Shown here: piece by piece, positions 5,199-5,372 of the stretch | Position numbering within the stretch: position 1 is the first letter of the stretch | Layout: each line of letters opens with the position of its first letter | Assembly (NCBI GenBank): GCA_024682015.1 | Contig: JAIKZT010000155.1 | Coordinates: 1-5,372 of the forward strand | Direction: 5' to 3' | DNA: 5,372 nucleotides | Origin: Clostridia bacterium | GTDB lineage: Bacteria > Bacillota > Clostridia > Peptostreptococcales > Anaerovoracaceae | Notes under the pieces: generated by a model | What the model was told of the DNA's origin: nothing | What the model saw: the letters and a program-made list of their open reading frames with translations, nothing else | Databases searched by the model: none | Program-made: the position numbers and the translations under genes

Positions 5199-5372
5199 TT
5201 ACAGCCCCGTTACCACCTTTGCCAGCGCCTCCGCCAAAGCTCTGTGAGCCTCGGGCATCAAGTGCAGGCTGTCGAGTTCGCTGGGCGGCGCCACGGGAGC
5301 CGCGTCGAAGAAGACGCAGCCGAGCCGCTTCGCGACGCGGGCATACTGTGCGGCGAAACCGCGCGACCGGTC
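5199..5372 (-). CDS. SGNH/GDSL-type hydrolase, C-terminal end only
   Basis: The last 57 codons of a gene whose start lies beyond the right edge. The closing segment contains LDSLHLMPEAHRALAEAL, the block V motif of SGNH hydrolases, usually written DGxHLxxEGH. Asp34 and His37 of the fragment are the Asp and His of the Ser-Asp-His triad, and the helix after them ends the protein as usual. The preceding RVAKRLGCVFFDAAPV fits the strand and helix before block V. Such enzymes are esterases or acylhydrolases acting on lipids, acetylated sugars or cell-wall glycans; without the N-terminal GDS block and any signal peptide, neither substrate nor location can be given. The expected length is about 190-220 aa, so roughly a quarter is visible. 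It is followed by the twin palindromes at 5138-5193, which probably terminate its transcript. Confidence 0.8.
   Translation of the reverse strand, partial: DRSRGFAAQYARVAKRLGCVFFDAAPVAPPSELDSLHLMPEAHRALAEALAKVVTGL

Overview
The window reads like a chromosomal segment of a GC-rich member of the Clostridia (Bacillota), probably gut- or rumen-associated. This is inferred from the G+C-rich coding sequence, near-consensus sigma-A promoters, AGGAGG-type ribosome binding sites, strong hairpin terminators, and the protein families present. The species cannot be named from the sequence. Every recognisable gene, intact or broken, is on the minus strand, so transcription runs from position 5372 towards 1.

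In transcription order: (1) 5199-5372 is the C-terminal end of an SGNH/GDSL-type hydrolase whose 5' part lies outside the window. (2) 4803-5198 is an AT-rich stretch with no complete gene. It holds two 24-bp palindromes 32 bp apart, the last 46 codons of a tyrosine recombinase (integrase), a three-copy TGTTGATAAAA repeat at the recombinase stop, and a nested inverted repeat. It looks like the scar of an integrated element. (3) 4341-4802 is a low-molecular-weight protein-tyrosine phosphatase. (4) 3398-4249 is a DFDKTL-type HAD phosphatase with its own promoter and a strong ribosome binding site. (5) 2636-3292 is a second, unrelated HAD hydrolase with a DFDGT motif. (6) 1825-2622 is an HpcH/HpaI-type class II pyruvate aldolase, closely coupled to the second HAD gene. 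A hairpin terminator follows at 1738-1770. (7) 1458-1711 is a decayed 3' gene remnant with a frameshift, closed by a long hairpin at 1379-1418. (8) 3-1226 is a membrane-anchored phosphodiester glycosidase (NAGPA-domain) protein, running off the left edge and driven by a promoter whose -35 box lies inside that terminator hairpin.

The HAD2-HAD1-aldolase genes probably form one transcription unit from the promoter at 4280-4308 to the terminator at 1738-1770. The plausible shared theme is handling of a phosphorylated or keto-acid sugar metabolite: a phosphatase step, then retro-aldol cleavage yielding pyruvate. The actual substrate cannot be read from the sequence. The tyrosine phosphatase upstream may be a separate regulatory gene, as family members often control exopolysaccharide tyrosine kinases.

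I see no CRISPR array, no tRNA or rRNA, and no complete mobile element. The most unusual parts are the repeat-rich integrase scar, the promoter/terminator overlap at 1357-1418, and three phosphatases from three different families in tandem.
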